Source of the DNA: Bryobacteraceae bacterium | GTDB lineage: Bacteria; Acidobacteriota; Terriglobia; Bryobacterales; Bryobacteraceae | Assembly: GCA_023384675.1 (NCBI GenBank) | Contig: JAHDVK010000027.1 | Location: 1 to 64,000, forward strand | DNA length: 64,000 nucleotides | Reading direction: 5' to 3' | In this document: piece after piece, positions 20,567 to 31,505 of the stretch | Layout of the letters: every line of letters begins with the position of its first letter | Position numbering within the stretch: position 1 is the first letter of the stretch | Translations under genes and position numbers: made by a program | The notes under the pieces: model-generated | Databases searched by the model: none | Seen by the model: only the letters and a program-made list of their open reading frames with translations | Told to the model about the DNA's origin: nothing

Positions 20567-21324
20567 ACTTCGGTACCATCTTTCTTTATCGCAGATTCCT
20601 GGTCTGTGCCGCCACTGCCAGCCGCCGCGCGGGCGAGCAGGTCCGGCCGCAGCCGGCGGGTTTTTTCGCGCGCGGCCTCGCGGCGCCACTTCTCGATGGC
20701 GGCATGATTGCCGCCCAGCAGCGCCTCGGGCACGCGCCAGCCGCGGAAATCGGCCGGCCGCGTGTAGTGGGGGCAATCGAGCAGGCCCGGCGCGCTGCCG
20801 GCTTCGCTGAACGACTCCCGGCGCGCCGAATCCTCGTTGCCCAGCACGCCCGGCATCAGCCGGCCGGTGCTGTCCACCACCACGGCGGCAGCCAATTCGC
20901 CGCCGCTCAACACATAGTCGCCGATCGAGATCTCCTCGTCGGCCAAATACTCGCCAACCCGCTCATCGACGCCCTCATAGCGCCCGCAGATCAGCAAAAC
21001 CTCTTCATAGCCGCTCAGCCGGTGGGCCGTGCGCTGGTCAAACAGCGGCCCCTGGGCCGACATGAGCACGATCCGCTGCCGGGCCGGGTCGCGCCGGGGC
21101 CAGATCGCTTCCACCGCCTCGAAAAGCGGTTCGGGCTTCATCACCATACCTTCGCCGCCGCCGAAGGGGCGGTCGTCGACGGTCTTATGAAAATCCTTGG
21201 TCCACGCCCGCAGGTCGTGAACCTTGATTTCGAGCAGGCCGGACTTGACGGCGCGGGCTACCACGCCGTGGTTGAACGGACCCTGAAAGAAGTCCGGAAA
21301 GATCGTGAGCAGATGGAACGTCAT
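20563..21324 (-). CDS. trmD: tRNA (guanine37-N1)-methyltransferase
   Basis: A 253-residue SPOUT methyltransferase that makes m1G37 in tRNAs reading CNN codons, preventing frameshifts. Present are [36 protein letters not shown], the knot region [13 protein letters not shown] and [15 protein letters not shown]. The ATG at 21324 is chosen; a GTG one codon upstream (21327) is an alternative. It begins seven bases after the rimM stop and overlaps rplS. The C-terminal tail is slightly extended beyond the usual end. Confidence 0.97.
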   Translation of the reverse strand: MTFHLLTIFPDFFQGPFNHGVVARAVKSGLLEIKVHDLRAWTKDFHKTVDDRPFGGGEGMVMKPEPLFEAVEAIWPRRDPARQRIVLMSAQGPLFDQRTAHRLSGYEEVLLICGRYEGVDERVGEYLADEEISIGDYVLSGGELAAAVVVDSTGRLMPGVLGNEDSARRESFSEAGSAPGLLDCPHYTRPADFRGWRVPEALLGGNHAAIEKWRREAAREKTRRLRPDLLARAAAGSGGTDQESAIKKDGTEV

Positions 21325-21330
21325 CACTCA

Positions 21331-21882
21331 TCACTCATTCAAGTCCAGCAACCCTTCGGGGGGATCGACGACGATCCTGCGCCCGGCCGGGTCAATCTCC
21401 ACGCAAATGCTCCGCACGAGCGGAATCCAGATCACCGCCTCGGGCCCGCGGCCCTCGGGAATCACCTCGAGCAGTTCGGGCCCGCCATACTCCTGCCAAC
21501 TTGCCACCGTGCCGATCACGCGGCCCGAATCGCGGTGGATCACGGCGCAGCCCACCAGGTCGGCCAGGTAATACTCACCTTCGCCGAGCGCGGGCCGGCT
21601 CTCGGCAGGCGCCAGAATCTCACAATGCTCGAACGCTTCAGCGGCTTCGATGGACTCAACGCCTTCGAGCCTAAGCACCAGGCCATCCTTGTACGGCCTG
21701 GCTTCGAGGATCCGCACGAGGCGGCCCTGGTCCACAAGGCTGCCATCGCGACGGCGGAAAGCCACAAGCCCATAACCCAGCAGCCGTTCCGGGACGTTCC
21801 AGCTTCGGGCATAGAGTTCGCCGCGCAGGCCCCTGGCCTTGCCGGTATGGGCGATCACCACCCATGGGGGGGCCGCGGCCAC
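21331..21882 (-). CDS. rimM: 16S rRNA-processing protein RimM
   Basis: A 183-residue ribosome-maturation factor that binds S19 and assists 30S head assembly. The N-terminal RimM domain has VVIAHTGKARGLRGELYARSW, and the C-terminal PRC-barrel has GEYYLADLVGCAVIHRDSGRVIGTVASW and WIPLVRSICVEIDPAGRRIVV. The start is a GTG that shares its G with the TAG stop of the KH gene (TAGTG), so the two are translationally coupled. Confidence 0.95.
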   Translation of the reverse strand: MAAAPPWVVIAHTGKARGLRGELYARSWNVPERLLGYGLVAFRRRDGSLVDQGRLVRILEARPYKDGLVLRLEGVESIEAAEAFEHCEILAPAESRPALGEGEYYLADLVGCAVIHRDSGRVIGTVASWQEYGGPELLEVIPEGRGPEAVIWIPLVRSICVEIDPAGRRIVVDPPEGLLDLNE

Positions 21883-22121
21883 TATTCCAGGATTTCGAGC
21901 GAGAAGCGGCGGTTCAGCTTCATGCCGGCCGCGCCGAGCAGCGTGCGGATCGACCGCGCCGTGCGGCCTTGCTTGCCGATCACTTTGCCGAGGTCGCCGG
22001 GCGCCACGCGCAATTCAAGAACCGTCGTCTGCTCGCCTTCCACTTCGCGCACTTGAACTTCTTCGGGAACATCCACGAGCGATTTCGCGATCTCCTCGAC
22101 GAGTTCTTTCATGCTTGCCAT
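21882..22121 (-). CDS. khpA: KH-domain RNA-binding protein (KhpA/YlqC type)
   Basis: A 79-residue single KH domain with the RNA-binding loop in [22 protein letters not shown]. In other bacteria it forms a dimer with KhpB and affects cell division and small-RNA biology. It sits between rpsP and rimM, its usual place. ATG at 22121 ([13 protein letters not shown]) is chosen because GGAGG lies at proper distance; a GTG at 22136 would place the ribosome binding site inside the gene. Confidence 0.9.
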   Translation of the reverse strand: MASMKELVEEIAKSLVDVPEEVQVREVEGEQTTVLELRVAPGDLGKVIGKQGRTARSIRTLLGAAGMKLNRRFSLEILE

Positions 22122-22184
22122 CGGGAGAACCTCCACGTCTGCCCTGATCCTAACATCCGCCGCTGCCGGCGGGAACCGGGACCG

Positions 22185-22451
22185 TTAGGCCGCGGGCTGC
22201 TCCGTTTGCTGGGGGGCCGCCGGGAAAGTCCTCACCAGCCGCTTCACGGTATCGGACATCTGCGCGCCGGAACGGGTCCAGTGCTCGATGCGGTCGTGCT
22301 TCAAGTCGCAGACGACCGGCGTGGCCACAGGGTTGTAATGGCCCACGATTTCGACCGCGCGGCTGTCGCGCGCGCGCTCCTTTTCGATGACCACCACGCG
22401 GTAGGTGGGTTTTTTCTTGGCGCCAAACCGCGCCAGGCGAATCATCAACAT
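22185..22451 (-). CDS. rpsP: 30S ribosomal protein S16
   Basis: An 88-residue ribosomal protein. MIRLARFGAKKKPTYRVVVIEKERARDSR and VEIVGHYNP are diagnostic. The first ATG (22451) gives MLMIRL; the canonical protein may begin at the third residue (22445). The C-terminus, rich in Ala/Pro/Gln, is a little longer than in E. coli. Lies 46 bases after ffh. Confidence 0.97.
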   Translation of the reverse strand: MLMIRLARFGAKKKPTYRVVVIEKERARDSRAVEIVGHYNPVATPVVCDLKHDRIEHWTRSGAQMSDTVKRLVRTFPAAPQQTEQPAA

Positions 22452-22497
22452 AGCTTTTCCAAAATCTCCTGCACTCGAATCTCTTGCCTGCGCCGTT

Positions 22498-23850
22498 CTA
22501 TTGAAACGGATTCGCGAACGGCAGCTTGAATTTACCCATTTTTTTGCCGAGCAGGCCGCCCGACATCGATTTCATCATCTTCCGGGCTTGCCCGTATTGC
22601 TTCAGCAGATTGTTGACATCGGTCACCGTGGTGCCGCTGCCCTTGGCGATGCGGCGGCGGCGGGCGCCATTGATCAGCATGTGGTTGGCCCGTTCCTTGG
22701 GAGTCATCGAATCGATGATCGCCACAACGCGGGTCAACTCCTTCTCGTCCACCTTCACGTCCTTCAACTGCTTCATCGGCCCCATCTGCGGCATCATGCC
22801 GAGCAGCGATTCCAGCGGACCGAGCTTGCGCAACTGCTTGAGCTGGTCGCGGAAATCCTCGAGGGTGAAGTCGTCGGTGATGAGCTTGCGCTGCATCTCC
22901 TCGGCTTTTTTCTGGTCGATGTTCTGCTCCATCTTTTCGATGAAGCTCATGACGTCGCCCATGCCGAGGATGCGCGAGGCGACGCGGTCGGGGTGGAAGG
23001 CTTCGATGGCATCGAGCTTTTCGCCCGTGCCCACGAACTTGAGCGGCTGACCGGTGATGTGGCGGATGGAAAGCGCGGCGCCGCCGCGGGCATCGCCGTC
23101 CATCTTGGTCAGCACCACGCCGGTGATGCCGAGGCGCTTGTGGAACTCGTCGGCGGACTTGACGGCGTCCTGGCCGGTCATGGCATCGGCGACGAACAGA
23201 ATCTCGGTGGGATTCAGGTGCTCTTTCAGCTCCTGCAGTTCCACCATGAGTTCGTCGTCGATATGCAGGCGGCCGGCGGTATCGACCAGGATCAGGTCGC
23301 GGCCGGAAATCTCGGCCTGGCGCCTGGCGGACTTCGCGAGCGCGAGCGGCTTGGTCTCATCCGGCGTGCCTTCGTACGCCGGGACATTCACCTGCCCGGC
23401 GACGATGGACAATTGCTTGCGCGCGGCGGGACGGTACACGTCCACCGAGACCACCAGGGGGCGATGGCCGTTCTTCGCGAGATGCTTCGCCAGTTTGCCG
23501 GTGGAAGTGGTCTTGCCCGACCCTTGCAGGCCGACAATCATGATCACCGTGGGCGGCTGCGAGGCGGTGCGCAGGCGCGAGGGGTGCGTGCCGAGCACGG
23601 CGATGAGTTCGTCCTTGACGATCTTTGTGACCTGCTGCGCGGGGGTGAAGGAATTGAGCACTTCCTGGCCCATGGCCTTTTCGCGCACGGCGGCCATGAA
23701 GGCTTTGACGACCTTGAAGTGGACGTCGGCCTCGAGGAGAGCCACGCGGATCTCCTTGAGGGCGGCCTCCATGTTCTCGGCCGTTAGTTTGCCTTCGCCG
23801 CGCAGGTTCTTAAAAACGCGCTGCAGCTTATCGCTGAGGGAATCAAACAT
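22498..23850 (-). CDS. ffh: Signal recognition particle protein
   Basis: A 450-residue SRP54-type GTPase that targets nascent membrane and secreted proteins. The NG domain has MIVGLQGSGKTTSTGKLAKHL (G1), VDVYRPAA, DTAGRLHIDDELM and LTKMDGDARGGAALS. The methionine-rich M domain includes GMGDVMSFIEKMEQNID, DFRDQLKQLRKLGPL and a GSGTTVTDVNNLLKQY motif that binds 4.5S RNA. First gene of the minus-strand translation operon; no RNA gene for 4.5S was recognised nearby. Confidence 0.97.
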   Translation of the reverse strand: MFDSLSDKLQRVFKNLRGEGKLTAENMEAALKEIRVALLEADVHFKVVKAFMAAVREKAMGQEVLNSFTPAQQVTKIVKDELIAVLGTHPSRLRTASQPPTVIMIVGLQGSGKTTSTGKLAKHLAKNGHRPLVVSVDVYRPAARKQLSIVAGQVNVPAYEGTPDETKPLALAKSARRQAEISGRDLILVDTAGRLHIDDELMVELQELKEHLNPTEILFVADAMTGQDAVKSADEFHKRLGITGVVLTKMDGDARGGAALSIRHITGQPLKFVGTGEKLDAIEAFHPDRVASRILGMGDVMSFIEKMEQNIDQKKAEEMQRKLITDDFTLEDFRDQLKQLRKLGPLESLLGMMPQMGPMKQLKDVKVDEKELTRVVAIIDSMTPKERANHMLINGARRRRIAKGSGTTVTDVNNLLKQYGQARKMMKSMSGGLLGKKMGKFKLPFANPFQ

Positions 23851-24024
23851 GGGACGGATTCAACGCCGCGCACACGGGCACACTCCCGCCTGAGCAGCAT
23901 CTATCAGTATAACAGGACGGAGAATCGCCACCAAGCGATATCAGGTTTGTTCACATTCGCCCCCCGAACGCGTTGTAGCGATTGAAACCGGACGACAGCG
24001 TCCCCCCCAGAAAAGGAGACACCC

Positions 24025-24495
24025 ATGCAGCATTCTGGCGAATACATCGCCATCCCCGTCGTGGTCGCGACCCTTGCCCTCAGCGTCGTGACCATCATCC
24101 GCTCCCTGCTCGACAACATCCGCCGGACCAAGTCCGACCGGCTGCAGGCCGACATCTACACGAAGATGATCGACAAGTTCGGCTCCAGCCCGGAACTGGT
24201 CGCCTACCTTCAATCCGAATCAGGAATGAATCTGCTCCGGACCGAGGCGCCCGAACAGCCAGCGGCATACTCGCGCATCCTGAACGCTGTTCAGTTCGGC
24301 ATCATCGGCTCCGTGGTCGGCGGCGCGCTGTTGTGGCTGGGCCGGATGTTCCATGGCGAAGCTCAGGAGGTGTTGATGGTCGCCGGCACCCTCGTTCTCG
24401 CCGCCGGCGGGGGCCTGCTGCTGGCCGGCGCCGCCGCCTACGGCCTGTCCCGGCACCTCGGTCTGGTCGACGGCGCCAAGCCTGATGCCGTCTAG
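24025..24495 (+). CDS. Membrane protein upstream of an ECF sigma factor
   Basis: A 156-residue protein with three predicted membrane helices: about residues 7-26 (IAIPVVVATLALSVVTII), 89-108 and 117-141, with a cytoplasmic-looking segment between the first two (TKSDRLQADIYTKMIDKFG, then a region ending QPAAYSRILNAV). AAAAGGAGA gives a good ribosome binding site for the ATG. The sigma-factor gene begins 28 bases later, so the three genes 24025-25472 probably form one unit. The family is not named here; small proteins of this kind often accompany ECF sigma factors in acidobacteria, possibly as sensors. Confidence 0.68.
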   Translation: MQHSGEYIAIPVVVATLALSVVTIIRSLLDNIRRTKSDRLQADIYTKMIDKFGSSPELVAYLQSESGMNLLRTEAPEQPAAYSRILNAVQFGIIGSVVGGALLWLGRMFHGEAQEVLMVAGTLVLAAGGGLLLAGAAAYGLSRHLGLVDGAKPDAV

Positions 24496-24523
24496 AGGCG
24501 GCCGCTTTGTGCTAGAACTGCCC

Positions 24524-25051
24524 ATGACGAATGCCTTTGAACTCGCGATGGCGCGGCCCGAAAGGCTCTCGATGAGCGAGAGCGAATTCCGCGAGTTCTA
24601 CGCCTTCACCGCCGGACCCGTCAAGTCCTTCCTCGTCCGGACTACCGGCAACGCCGCCACCGCCGACGACCTCCTCCAGGAAAGCTATTACCGCTTCCTT
24701 CGCGCCGAACTGCCCGCAATGGACCGCGCCGGACAGAAGAACTACCTCTTCCGGATCGCCACCAACCTGGTTCGCGACCACTTCCGCCGTAACAGGCACA
24801 CGGATGTCCAGCTGGAAGACCACGGCGGCGCCTCCCACTCATTCGGGATCGATGCCGCCGCCGATGTCCGGAAGGCTCTCGACGGCATCGAACCCCGCGA
24901 GCGCGAACTGGTCTGGCTCGCTTACGTCGAGGGCGCCAGCCACCGCGAGATCGCTTCCATCACCGGATTGAAGGAAGCCAGCATCCGGCCCCTGCTGTAC
25001 CGCGTCCGCCAGAAACTGGCGGCCTTCCTCCGGAGGGAAAAACATGATTAG
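24524..25051 (+). CDS. ECF-type RNA polymerase sigma factor
   Basis: A 175-residue sigma-70-family factor. Region 2 is ESEFREFYAFTAGPVKSFL and TADDLLQESYYRFLRAEL with NYLFRIATNLVRDHFRRNR; region 4 is EPRERELVWLAYVEGASHREIASITG and SIRPLLYRVRQKLAAFLRR. There is no region 1 or 3, which fits ECF class. It directs RNA polymerase to a small regulon in response to a signal held by its anti-sigma partner. The ATG at 24524 is preferred to an in-frame ATG at 24485 that overlaps the preceding gene; neither has a strong ribosome binding site. Confidence 0.88.
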   Translation: MTNAFELAMARPERLSMSESEFREFYAFTAGPVKSFLVRTTGNAATADDLLQESYYRFLRAELPAMDRAGQKNYLFRIATNLVRDHFRRNRHTDVQLEDHGGASHSFGIDAAADVRKALDGIEPRERELVWLAYVEGASHREIASITGLKEASIRPLLYRVRQKLAAFLRREKHD

Positions 25052-25472
25052 GATGAAGAAGATGAACCCGGCTGGCTGCGAAAGAGAGCAGGACATCGCC
25101 CGCGCCGTCCGTTCCGGCCTGTGGAGCGCGGAACTGCGCGAACACGCCGCTGGTTGCGAAGCCTGCGCCGAGGCGATGGCCGTCGCCGCTTTCCTCCAGA
25201 GCGGCGAGGATCCGGCCGCCACCGTGCCCGAACCCGGTCTGATGTGGTGGCGTCTCGAACTCCGGGCCCGCCGCGAGAAACGGGCCCGGGCGCTGCGCCC
25301 CCTCGTCATCGCCGAACGCGCCGCAGCCGTCCTGTTCGGCTCCGCCTGCGTCGCCGTGCTCGTCTGGCTCTCCTCGGTCTCCCCCTCCCTGAGCCTGACC
25401 GCCGGCATCGCCGGCGCCGTTCTCGCCGTCTCCGCCGGGTCCGCGATCCTGCTTGCTTCCTCGCGGAAGTAA
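25044..25472 (+). CDS. Putative anti-sigma factor with zinc-binding motif and membrane helices
   Basis: A 142-residue protein overlapping the sigma-factor gene by eight bases, with GGAGG at ideal distance before its ATG. The N-terminal half has HAAGCEACAEAMAVAAFLQ, the H-x3-C-x2-C pattern of zinc-binding anti-sigma domains, and two membrane helices follow (about 93-112 and 117-138). Gene order and layout are those of a membrane-bound regulator that sequesters the sigma factor. Stimulus unknown. Confidence 0.75.
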   Translation: MIRMKKMNPAGCEREQDIARAVRSGLWSAELREHAAGCEACAEAMAVAAFLQSGEDPAATVPEPGLMWWRLELRARREKRARALRPLVIAERAAAVLFGSACVAVLVWLSSVSPSLSLTAGIAGAVLAVSAGSAILLASSRK

Positions 25473-25489
25473 AGTAGGAAGTGGACCCT

Positions 25490-26653
25490 ATGCAGAACTT
25501 CGACTTCTACAATCCCACGCACATCCTGTTTGGCAAAGGACAGATTGCCGCGATCTCCGCGCACATTCCGGCGGGCGCGCGTGTTCTGCTGACCGCCGGC
25601 GGCGGCAGCATCAAGGCCAACGGTGTTTATGAGCAGACCATGAAGGCGCTGGAAGGCCGCCAAGTGACTGAATTCTGGGGCATTGAGCCGAATCCTGAGT
25701 ACGCCACGCTGATGAAGGCGGTCGAGATCGTGCGGCGCGAGAAGATCGGCCTGATTCTGGCCGTGGGTGGCGGTTCGGTGCTCGACGGCACGAAGTTCAT
25801 CGCGGCGGCGGCGGAGTTCGATGGCGAGCCGTGGGACATTTTGACCAAGGGGGCCGAAGTGAAGCGCGCCACGCCGCTCGCTTCGATCCTGACATTGCCC
25901 GCGACCGGGTCCGAATCGAACACTTTCGCCGTCGTCAGCAGGCGCGAAACGGGTGAAAAACTGGCCTTCGGAAGCCCCAAAGTGTATCCAAAATTCGCGG
26001 TTTTGGACCCGGAAACGACGTTTTCGCTGCCTTTGAAGCAGGTGGCGAACGGCGTTGCGGACGCTTTCACCCACGTCTGCGAGCAATATCTGACGTATCC
26101 GGCGGGCGCGGCGCTGCAGGACCGGTTCGCGGAGTCGATCCTCCGCACGTTGATCGAGGTTGGGCCAAAAACCCTGTCCAATCCAACGGATTACGAGTCT
26201 CGGGCCGTGTTCGTATGGTCGGCCACCATGGCGCTGAACGGACTGATCGGCGCGGGCGTGCCGCAGGATTGGGCCACGCACATGATCGGCCACGAACTGA
26301 CCGCCCTCTACGGCATCGACCACGCGCGCACGCTGGCCGTGGTGCTGCCTCATTTGCTGCGGGTGCAGAAGGCGCAAAAGCTGGAGAAACTCGCGCAGTT
26401 CGCGGAGCGCGTGTGGGACATCCGCGAGGGTTCGGTGGAGGAGAGGGCTGAAGCGGCCATCCGGCGGACCGAGGAGTTTTACGAGTCGCTCGGGATCCCC
26501 ACGAAACTTGCGAAGTACGAGGGCATCGCGGCGGAGACTCCGCAGGCAGTCGCCGGCAAGCTGGAAAAGCGCGGCATGGCGAGGATCGGCGAGCGGAGCG
26601 ACATCACGCCGGCGAAAGTGCGCGAAATTCTTGCGCTGAGCCTGGCTGCCTAA
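25490..26653 (+). CDS. Iron-containing NADPH-dependent alcohol dehydrogenase (YqhD/BDH type)
   Basis: A 387-residue cytosolic dehydrogenase that reduces aldehydes and ketones. MQNFDFYNPTHILFGKGQI is the family start; cofactor binding is LILAVGGGSVLDGTKFIA and LTLPATGSESNTFAVV. Metal ligands are Asp and His in GVADAFTHVCEQYL (about D191, H195) and two His in ATHMIGHELTALYGIDHARTLAVVLPHLL. The closest match by eye is YqhD/butanol dehydrogenase. ATG 25490 is preferred over GTG 25481 because AGGAAG lies at correct spacing only for the former. Follows the anti-sigma gene by 17 bases. Confidence 0.9.
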   Translation: MQNFDFYNPTHILFGKGQIAAISAHIPAGARVLLTAGGGSIKANGVYEQTMKALEGRQVTEFWGIEPNPEYATLMKAVEIVRREKIGLILAVGGGSVLDGTKFIAAAAEFDGEPWDILTKGAEVKRATPLASILTLPATGSESNTFAVVSRRETGEKLAFGSPKVYPKFAVLDPETTFSLPLKQVANGVADAFTHVCEQYLTYPAGAALQDRFAESILRTLIEVGPKTLSNPTDYESRAVFVWSATMALNGLIGAGVPQDWATHMIGHELTALYGIDHARTLAVVLPHLLRVQKAQKLEKLAQFAERVWDIREGSVEERAEAAIRRTEEFYESLGIPTKLAKYEGIAAETPQAVAGKLEKRGMARIGERSDITPAKVREILALSLAA

Positions 26654-26751
26654 TCTGGTTTTCAAGCCAGTAATTGAATTGCCTCTATTTATTCACTGAA
26701 CTGAAACACTGTCTTATTTGACACCCGTAGCCGGGCTTGAGATGCTGAGAA

Positions 26752-26767
26752 TTACGGTCGTCCGTAA
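26752..26767 (+). promoter_or_regulatory. Perfect inverted repeat at the start of the PiT-like gene
   Basis: TTACGG (26752-26757) and CCGTAA (26762-26767) with a four-base centre TCGT, in an AT-richer leader just before the first possible start at 26776. The arrangement looks like a repressor operator or a small mRNA hairpin hiding the start. No regulator can be assigned. Confidence 0.4.
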
Positions 26768-26775
26768 CTCGCCGT

Positions 26776-27738
26776 ATGCCCGGTATGGCCGCCGATTGGA
26801 GTACTGTATTTATGTTGTCAGGATTCGTCCTGGCGGCATATTCCATTATTGCCAATGACGTAATTCAAACGCTGGGCACGTTCCTGAGTTCCAATCACAA
26901 GACTCCATGGTGGGTGCTTTGGATCTTCGCGGCGGTGATTCTCGCGGGGGTGCTGCTGACGGGGTGGATATGGAACGGCGGGGACGCGGCGTATGGCCGG
27001 TTAACCGCGATTCCGCTGCCGGAGAAGTTTGAGTGGTGGCACGTCGCGCCGCCGCTGCTGCTGCTGTTCCTGACCCGCCTGGGGTTGCCGGTCAGCACGA
27101 CTTTTCTGATTCTGAGCGTTTTCTCGACGAGCGAGGTGATGCTCCTGATCGTGAGGAAGTCGCTGCTGGGTTATTTGGTGGCGTTTGGCTCCGCGCTGCT
27201 GGCCTACGGTCTGCTGGCATCCGGGATCGAACGGCGGTTCCTGAGCGAGGAGAACCGCAGCCCGCGGATGTGGACGGTGCTGCAATGGATCTCGACGGGT
27301 TTTCTGTGGAGTCAGTGGCTGATTCAGGATCTCGCGAATATATTCGTCTATGTACCGCGCCAGCAAAAGGCGTGGGAGCTGGCTGGGGCGATTTTATTAT
27401 TGATCAGCCTGCTGGCGATATTATTTTGGCAGCGCGGCGGAAAAATTCAAAAAATCGTCCTGACGAAAACGAACACAACCGATATACGATCTGCGACAAT
27501 TATTGATTTTATTTACGGACTGGTTCTTCTGTTCTTCAAGGAACTGAGTCATTTGCCCATGAGTACGACGTGGGTGTTCGTCGGGCTGCTGGCGGGGCGA
27601 GAGATCGCGCTGACGGTTCGCAACCGGGTGCGGCCGGGGCGCGAAGTGGTTCCGCTCATACTCAGCGACCTGGCGAAGGTCACGGTGGGGCTTGTTTCGA
27701 GCGTCCTGCTGGTCTATTTCATCCATGCGTTACAGTAG
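26776..27738 (+). CDS. Divergent inorganic phosphate/sulfate (PiT-like) permease
   Basis: A 320-residue protein with about eight to nine hydrophobic helices and the internal duplication of PiT transporters. The first half has IIANDVIQTLGTFLSS and LGLPVSTTFLILSVF; the second has DFIYGLVLLFFKELSHLPMSTTWVFVGLLAG. The paired VSTT and MSTT turns and the ANDV motif match phosphate transporters, though total length is short. The start is uncertain: ATG 26776, 26785 or 26812 are possible. The centre of the gene is unusually AT-rich (27421-27540 has 47 G+C in 120 bases) for this GC-rich window. Anion specificity cannot be fixed; phosphate or sulfate is inferred. Confidence 0.65.
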   Translation: MPGMAADWSTVFMLSGFVLAAYSIIANDVIQTLGTFLSSNHKTPWWVLWIFAAVILAGVLLTGWIWNGGDAAYGRLTAIPLPEKFEWWHVAPPLLLLFLTRLGLPVSTTFLILSVFSTSEVMLLIVRKSLLGYLVAFGSALLAYGLLASGIERRFLSEENRSPRMWTVLQWISTGFLWSQWLIQDLANIFVYVPRQQKAWELAGAILLLISLLAILFWQRGGKIQKIVLTKTNTTDIRSATIIDFIYGLVLLFFKELSHLPMSTTWVFVGLLAGREIALTVRNRVRPGREVVPLILSDLAKVTVGLVSSVLLVYFIHALQ

Positions 27739-27784
27739 GGTTGCCTGCCGCCCACGGGGCGGCGGCTTACGCTAGGATGATGGT

Positions 27785-28057
27785 TTGGCGAGGGTGTTCC
27801 AGCGCGTTCTGCTTATAGCCGCGGTTCTTTGCGGCCTCGCGGCAGGCGTATGCGCACAACAGGGCAGCAATCTCGATCCGCCGCCCGTGTACGAACCCCA
27901 GAGCGTGGACGCGCCGCCGCCGGAGCCAGCGCCGCCCGAGCGTCCCTTCTGGTCCCAGATCGATTATACGGACCCGTCGAATCTAGTGAAAATCGCGCTG
28001 CTTGTTGGCTCAATTGTGATTGCCCGGCGGATTTTCAAGGAGATGAGCGATTACTGA
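27785..28057 (+). CDS. Small secreted or membrane-anchored hypothetical protein
   Basis: A 90-residue protein with a signal peptide (VLLIAAVLCGLAAGVCAQQ), a proline-rich middle (PPPVYEPQSVDAPPPEPAPPERP) and a C-terminal membrane helix (NLVKIALLVGSIVIARRIF). The start is a TTG with AGGA seven bases upstream; a GTG three codons later is an alternative. It lies 46 bases after the PiT-like gene in the same direction and may share its transcript. Function unknown; layout fits a periplasmic tether. Confidence 0.5.
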   Translation: MARVFQRVLLIAAVLCGLAAGVCAQQGSNLDPPPVYEPQSVDAPPPEPAPPERPFWSQIDYTDPSNLVKIALLVGSIVIARRIFKEMSDY

Positions 28058-28065
28058 CAGCGGGA

Positions 28066-28095
28066 AAGGCCGGCGCCCACAAGGCAGCCGGCCTT
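28066..28095. terminator. Hairpin between convergent genes, possible bidirectional terminator
   Basis: AAGGCCGGC (28066-28074) pairs over nine bases with GCCGGCCTT (28087-28095) around a twelve-base loop. It sits between the small secreted gene and the end of clpC. Only two or three T follow on each strand, so it is a weak intrinsic terminator. Confidence 0.55.
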
Positions 28096-28117
28096 CGGCT
28101 TGCTGGCTGGTCCGCGA

Positions 28118-30592
<2,475 letters not shown>

Positions 30593-30681
30593 TCGGTTTG
30601 CGCCTCTCGCAAGGTTCCATGCGCCGGCGTGGCGCTCGCACCTTGTAGCCGGCCTGACCGGGGCCGGAGGTTGATCCCTCA

Positions 30682-30723
30682 CGCACCATCCCACGGTGCG
30701 CATCCTTCCTTATTGTAGGATGC
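30682..30723 (-). promoter_or_regulatory. clpC: Two adjacent inverted repeats in the clpC leader/promoter region
   Basis: CGCACC (30682-30687) faces GGTGCG (30695-30700), and GCATCCT (30700-30706) faces AGGATGC (30717-30723) with a ten-base centre. The second encloses a TACAAT -10-like hexamer on the minus strand (30712-30717), about 120 bases before the clpC ATG. It matches neither the CIRCE (HrcA) nor the CtsR heptad consensus. A regulatory role is inferred only from symmetry and position. Confidence 0.4.
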
Positions 30724-30793
30724 AGCGCGGCTGCCGCGAGAGCGAAGGTTTCACGGCGCGTCAGGAATTCTCTGCCCGCCAGTACCGGGACTT

Positions 30794-31486
30794 TTACGCT
30801 TCCAAGGGGTGCAAGGCGCCGTGGCGGAGTTCCAAAACCCGTTCGGCGCGGCGAGCAAAGGCCTGATTATGAGTGACATAGAGGGAAGTGAGGCCGTGCG
30901 CGGTGTGGAGCCGTTCGAGCAATTCCATGATGCGCGCGCCGGTGTCCTCGTCCAGGTTCCCGGTGGGTTCGTCAGCCAGAAGGAGTCGCGGCCGGCCGGC
31001 CAGCGCGCGCGCCAGCACGACGCGCTGCTGCTCGCCGCCCGAAAGTTCGCCTGCGCGGTGGTGGGCGCGGTCCGCCAGACCGACCTCTGCCAGCCGCTCG
31101 CGCGCGGCGGCGATTGCCTTGGGCGCGGCTTCGCCGCGAATGAGCAGCGGCATGGCGGCGTTTTCCTCGGCGGTGAATTCGGGCAGCAGCGTATTGATCT
31201 GCCAGACGAAGCCGATCTCGAAGTTACGGACGCGCGCGAGGTCGGGTTCGGGCAGGCCGGTGAGTTCGCGGCCGTCCAGAAAGATACGTCCGGCGGAGGG
31301 GGCATCGAGCAAGCCGAGCAGATGAAGCAGGCTGGATTTGCCCGCGCCACTGGGGCCCATCAGGGCAAGGCGTTCGCCGCGGCGGACGTCGAGATCGAGA
31401 TTTGCGAAGATTTCAAGTTCGCTCTCGCCGGAGCGATAGCGTTTGGCGAGTTTTTCGGCGCGCAGCAGGAAGGTTCGCGGCTCCAT
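30794..31486 (-). CDS. ABC transporter ATP-binding protein, LolD-like
   Basis: A 230-residue ATPase with Walker A LMGPSGAGKSSLLHLLGLL, a Q-loop in GFVWQINTLLPEFTAEENAAMPLLI, signature ELSGGEQQRVVLARAL and Walker B LLLADEPTGNLD. The LLPEF...ENAAMPLLI segment is typical of the LolD/MacB group, which drives lipoprotein release or envelope transport. No permease lies beside it: neighbours are clpC and sulP. It may pair with a LolC/E-type permease encoded elsewhere. It lies 19 bases after sulP in the same direction, so it may be transcribed with arsR-sulP. Confidence 0.85.
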   Translation of the reverse strand: MEPRTFLLRAEKLAKRYRSGESELEIFANLDLDVRRGERLALMGPSGAGKSSLLHLLGLLDAPSAGRIFLDGRELTGLPEPDLARVRNFEIGFVWQINTLLPEFTAEENAAMPLLIRGEAAPKAIAAARERLAEVGLADRAHHRAGELSGGEQQRVVLARALAGRPRLLLADEPTGNLDEDTGARIMELLERLHTAHGLTSLYVTHNQAFARRAERVLELRHGALHPLEA

Positions 31487-31505
31487 CAGCCTCCACTATG
31501 CCCCA

